The translations under genes and the position numbers were made by a program. A stretch of 53,392 nucleotides of DNA from Lentisphaerota bacterium (lineage in GTDB: Bacteria > Verrucomicrobiota > Lentisphaeria > Victivallales > Victivallaceae), in NCBI GenBank assembly GCA_015061745.1, contig SUWB01000018.1:1-53392 (forward strand). The letters are read 5' to 3'. The notes under the pieces were generated by a model, which was not told the DNA's origin, made no database searches, and was given only the letters and a program-made list of their open reading frames with translations. Below are positions 51,893-53,392 of the stretch, one piece after another. How positions within the stretch are numbered: the first letter of the stretch is position 1; every line of letters begins with the position of its first letter.

Positions 51893-53173
51893 ATGGAAAA
51901 CAATTGGAAACTTGAAACCCTCGCCGTTCAGGCCGGATATACTCCCGGAGACGGCGATGCCCGTATTGCCCCCATCGTTCAGAGCACCACTTTCAGATAC
52001 GACAACGCTCAGAGTGTCGCCGATCTGTTTGACCTGAAAAAAGCGGGATTTTTCTACACCCGCCTTGCCAATCCCACAGTGGATTGCTTTGAAAAACGTA
52101 TCGCCGCTCTCGAAGGCGGTGTGGCGGCTGTTGCCGTTTCCAGCGGTCAGACCGGTAACTTTTCCGCCCTTGCCAACATTGCCAAATGCGGCGATCACAT
52201 CGTTGCCATTGCTGCGCTTTACGGCGGAACCGTCTCTCTTTTCAGCAACACAATGAAAAAGTTTGGCATTGAGTTCACCTTTGTAGCTCCCGATGCCGGG
52301 GCTGAGGAAATCGAAGCTGCTTTCCGGCCCAACACCAAAGCTCTTTTCTGCGAAACTCTTGCCAATCCCGCCCTGATCGTCGCCGATCTGGAACTCTTTG
52401 CTGATATTGCCCACAAAAATCAGGTTCCTCTGGTGGTGGACAACACCTTCCCCACTCCTGCTTTGTGCCGTCCCTTTGATTTCGGAGCGGACATCGTTGT
52501 GCACTCCAGCACCAAGTATCTTGACGGACACGCCACTTCTGTGGGCGGTGTGGTCATCGAAAAAGGCGGATTTGACTGGAAATGCGGCAAGTTCCCCGAA
52601 TTTACCGATCCTGACAAGAGCTATCACGGAACGGTTTACACCCGGGACTTCCCCGATTGTCCTTTCAGCGTGAAACTCCGTGTCCAGCTGGTGCGTGATA
52701 TGGGATTTCCTATGATGCCTTTCAATGCGTTCCTCACTCATCTGGGGGTGGAAACTCTGGCTTTGCGTATGGAACGTCACAGCGACAATGCTCTGAAACT
52801 TGCTCAATTCCTGAAAAATCATCCTCAGGTGGGCTGGGTGAACTATCCCGGATTGGAAGAGTCGCCTGAATATGCTAAAATCAAAAAATATATGTCCAAA
52901 GGTGCTTCCGGCGTCCTGACCTTTGGTGTCAAGGGCGGTTCTGCTGCCGGTGAAAAGGTGATGAACGCTCTGAAACTTGCCGCTATTGCCGTTCACGTTG
53001 CCGATGTGCGTACCTGTGTGCTGCATCCGGCAAGTATGACCCACCGTCAGCTCTCTGAAGCTGAACAGATCGCTGCCGGTGTCAGTCCTGATCTGATCCG
53101 CGTGTCTGTGGGTATCGAAAACATCGACGATATCATTGCCGATTTCGATCAGGCTCTCAAGGCTTCCTGCTGA
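51893..53173 (+). CDS. metY: O-acetylhomoserine sulfhydrylase
   Basis: A 426-residue PLP enzyme of the Cys/Met metabolism family. It uses O-acetylhomoserine and sulfide (or methanethiol) to make homocysteine or methionine. Features are an N-terminal ETLAVQAGYTP, the FYTRLANPTVD motif, SSGQTGNFSAL, the cofactor-binding DNTFPTPALCRPF and the lysine in HSSTKYLDGH, with the HPASMTHRQL end loop. Length is right for MetY. AAGGAG precedes the ATG and a terminator follows. No SAM riboswitch was recognised upstream. Confidence 0.92.
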   Translation: MENNWKLETLAVQAGYTPGDGDARIAPIVQSTTFRYDNAQSVADLFDLKKAGFFYTRLANPTVDCFEKRIAALEGGVAAVAVSSGQTGNFSALANIAKCGDHIVAIAALYGGTVSLFSNTMKKFGIEFTFVAPDAGAEEIEAAFRPNTKALFCETLANPALIVADLELFADIAHKNQVPLVVDNTFPTPALCRPFDFGADIVVHSSTKYLDGHATSVGGVVIEKGGFDWKCGKFPEFTDPDKSYHGTVYTRDFPDCPFSVKLRVQLVRDMGFPMMPFNAFLTHLGVETLALRMERHSDNALKLAQFLKNHPQVGWVNYPGLEESPEYAKIKKYMSKGASGVLTFGVKGGSAAGEKVMNALKLAAIAVHVADVRTCVLHPASMTHRQLSEAEQIAAGVSPDLIRVSVGIENIDDIIADFDQALKASC

Positions 53174-53231
53174 AACACCGACCTCAGGGAATGTTCCAAT
53201 TACTTGTGACATTCCTCAGTAATAAAAAGAA

Positions 53232-53270
53232 CCCTCTGTCCGGGGATTTTTTCCGGTACAGAGGGCTTTT
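53232..53270 (+). terminator. Terminator after metY
   Basis: CCCTCTGT (53232-53239) pairs with ACAGAGGG (53258-53265) within a longer stem, followed by C and a T-run (53267-53272). Confidence 0.8.
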
Positions 53271-53285
53271 TTCATTGCTTCAGCG

Positions 53286-53310
53286 CAAAAAAACTACCGG
53301 CAGAGCCGGT
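53286..53310 (-). terminator. Minus-strand terminator of a gene beyond the right edge
   Basis: On the minus strand ACCGGC-TCT-GCCGGT (53296-53310) is followed by a T-run (complement of 53287-53294). It implies a leftward gene entering from the right. The last 83 bases hold only its possible C-terminal end (a frame ending MRLANLA) and nothing else recognisable. Confidence 0.55.
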
Positions 53311-53392
53311 ATGTTGCCGGACAGCTTCAGCTTTAAGTCTTTAAAAAAGTAAACTCCATGCTATGTTATGCAAGGTTCGCCAACCGCATATA

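Noticed and set aside
51458-53212. A 584-codon open frame antisense to metY and the DUF4091 gene end
   Set aside because: It is a mirror of codon bias in strongly supported genes; the translation has no recognisable motif. The same holds for long antisense frames at 5871-7007, 2732-4129, 11317-12393, 50279-51229 and 41741-42640.
53310-53392. Start of a rightward gene or a tRNA at the right edge
   Set aside because: No cloverleaf or ribosome binding site is visible; the minus-strand terminator suggests instead the end of a leftward gene.

Overview
The window looks like a chromosomal segment of a Lentisphaerota (Victivallales-like) bacterium of the PVC group. The grounds are a moderate GC content, AAGGA-type ribosome binding sites, abundant σ70-type promoters, and a gene mix typical of that phylum: an H-X-DG type prepilin, DUF4838 and DUF4091/GH123-like enzymes, several GH2 enzymes, a DUF1565-type β-helix protein and paired PilT-like ATPases. 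The taxon is an inference from gene content. No rRNA or tRNA was seen.

Layout. 1-120: 3' end (domains V and VI) of a group II intron that extends off the left edge. 243-4624 (+): EamA transporter, two PilT-like ATPases, signal peptidase I. 4720-9399 (-): catabolic operon of GH2 enzyme, D-threonine-aldolase-like enzyme and MFS transporter. 9589-18213 (+): housekeeping genes clpC, phosphoesterase, mnmA and ispF, then a small glycine-zipper protein, rtcB, a VanW protein and two unknowns. 18224-19525 (-): MFS transporter. 19640-29842 (-): an eleven-gene surface-polysaccharide operon read leftward from a strong promoter at 29890-29918, with glycosyltransferases, a Wzx-like flippase, a split PssD/PssE enzyme, an HprK-like P-loop protein, a sugar aminotransferase, a WecF-like transferase and an ATP-grasp enzyme. 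30082-31116 (-): a protein with five CxxC zinc modules and a DA1-type metallopeptidase domain. 31419-39992 (-): a glycan-degradation operon led by a prepilin, followed by a GH123-like enzyme, a β-glucuronidase and a DUF4838 protein. 40335-44986 (+): C_GCAxxG_C_C protein, sugar isomerase-like TIM barrel and a three-module β-helix protein. 44995-48642 (-): folC, a TolB-like protein and a divergent cysteine desulfurase. 48769-50036 (+): two genes of possible phage-structural origin. 50150-53173 (+): cytoplasmic DUF4091 enzyme and metY.

The most striking observation is in the prepilin gene. It is interrupted in frame by a 192-bp (64-codon) segment flanked by a perfect 13-bp direct repeat. The segment carries an array of four small hairpins with different stems and a constant TGAAGC linker. 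A fifth hairpin sits exactly on the prepilin-peptidase cleavage site. Removing one repeat plus the insert would restore a canonical prepilin with a five-residue leader. The insert therefore lies wholly in the part of the precursor that the peptidase would discard. This looks like a mobile or regulatory element adapted to prepilin leaders, and it heads a glycan-degradation operon.
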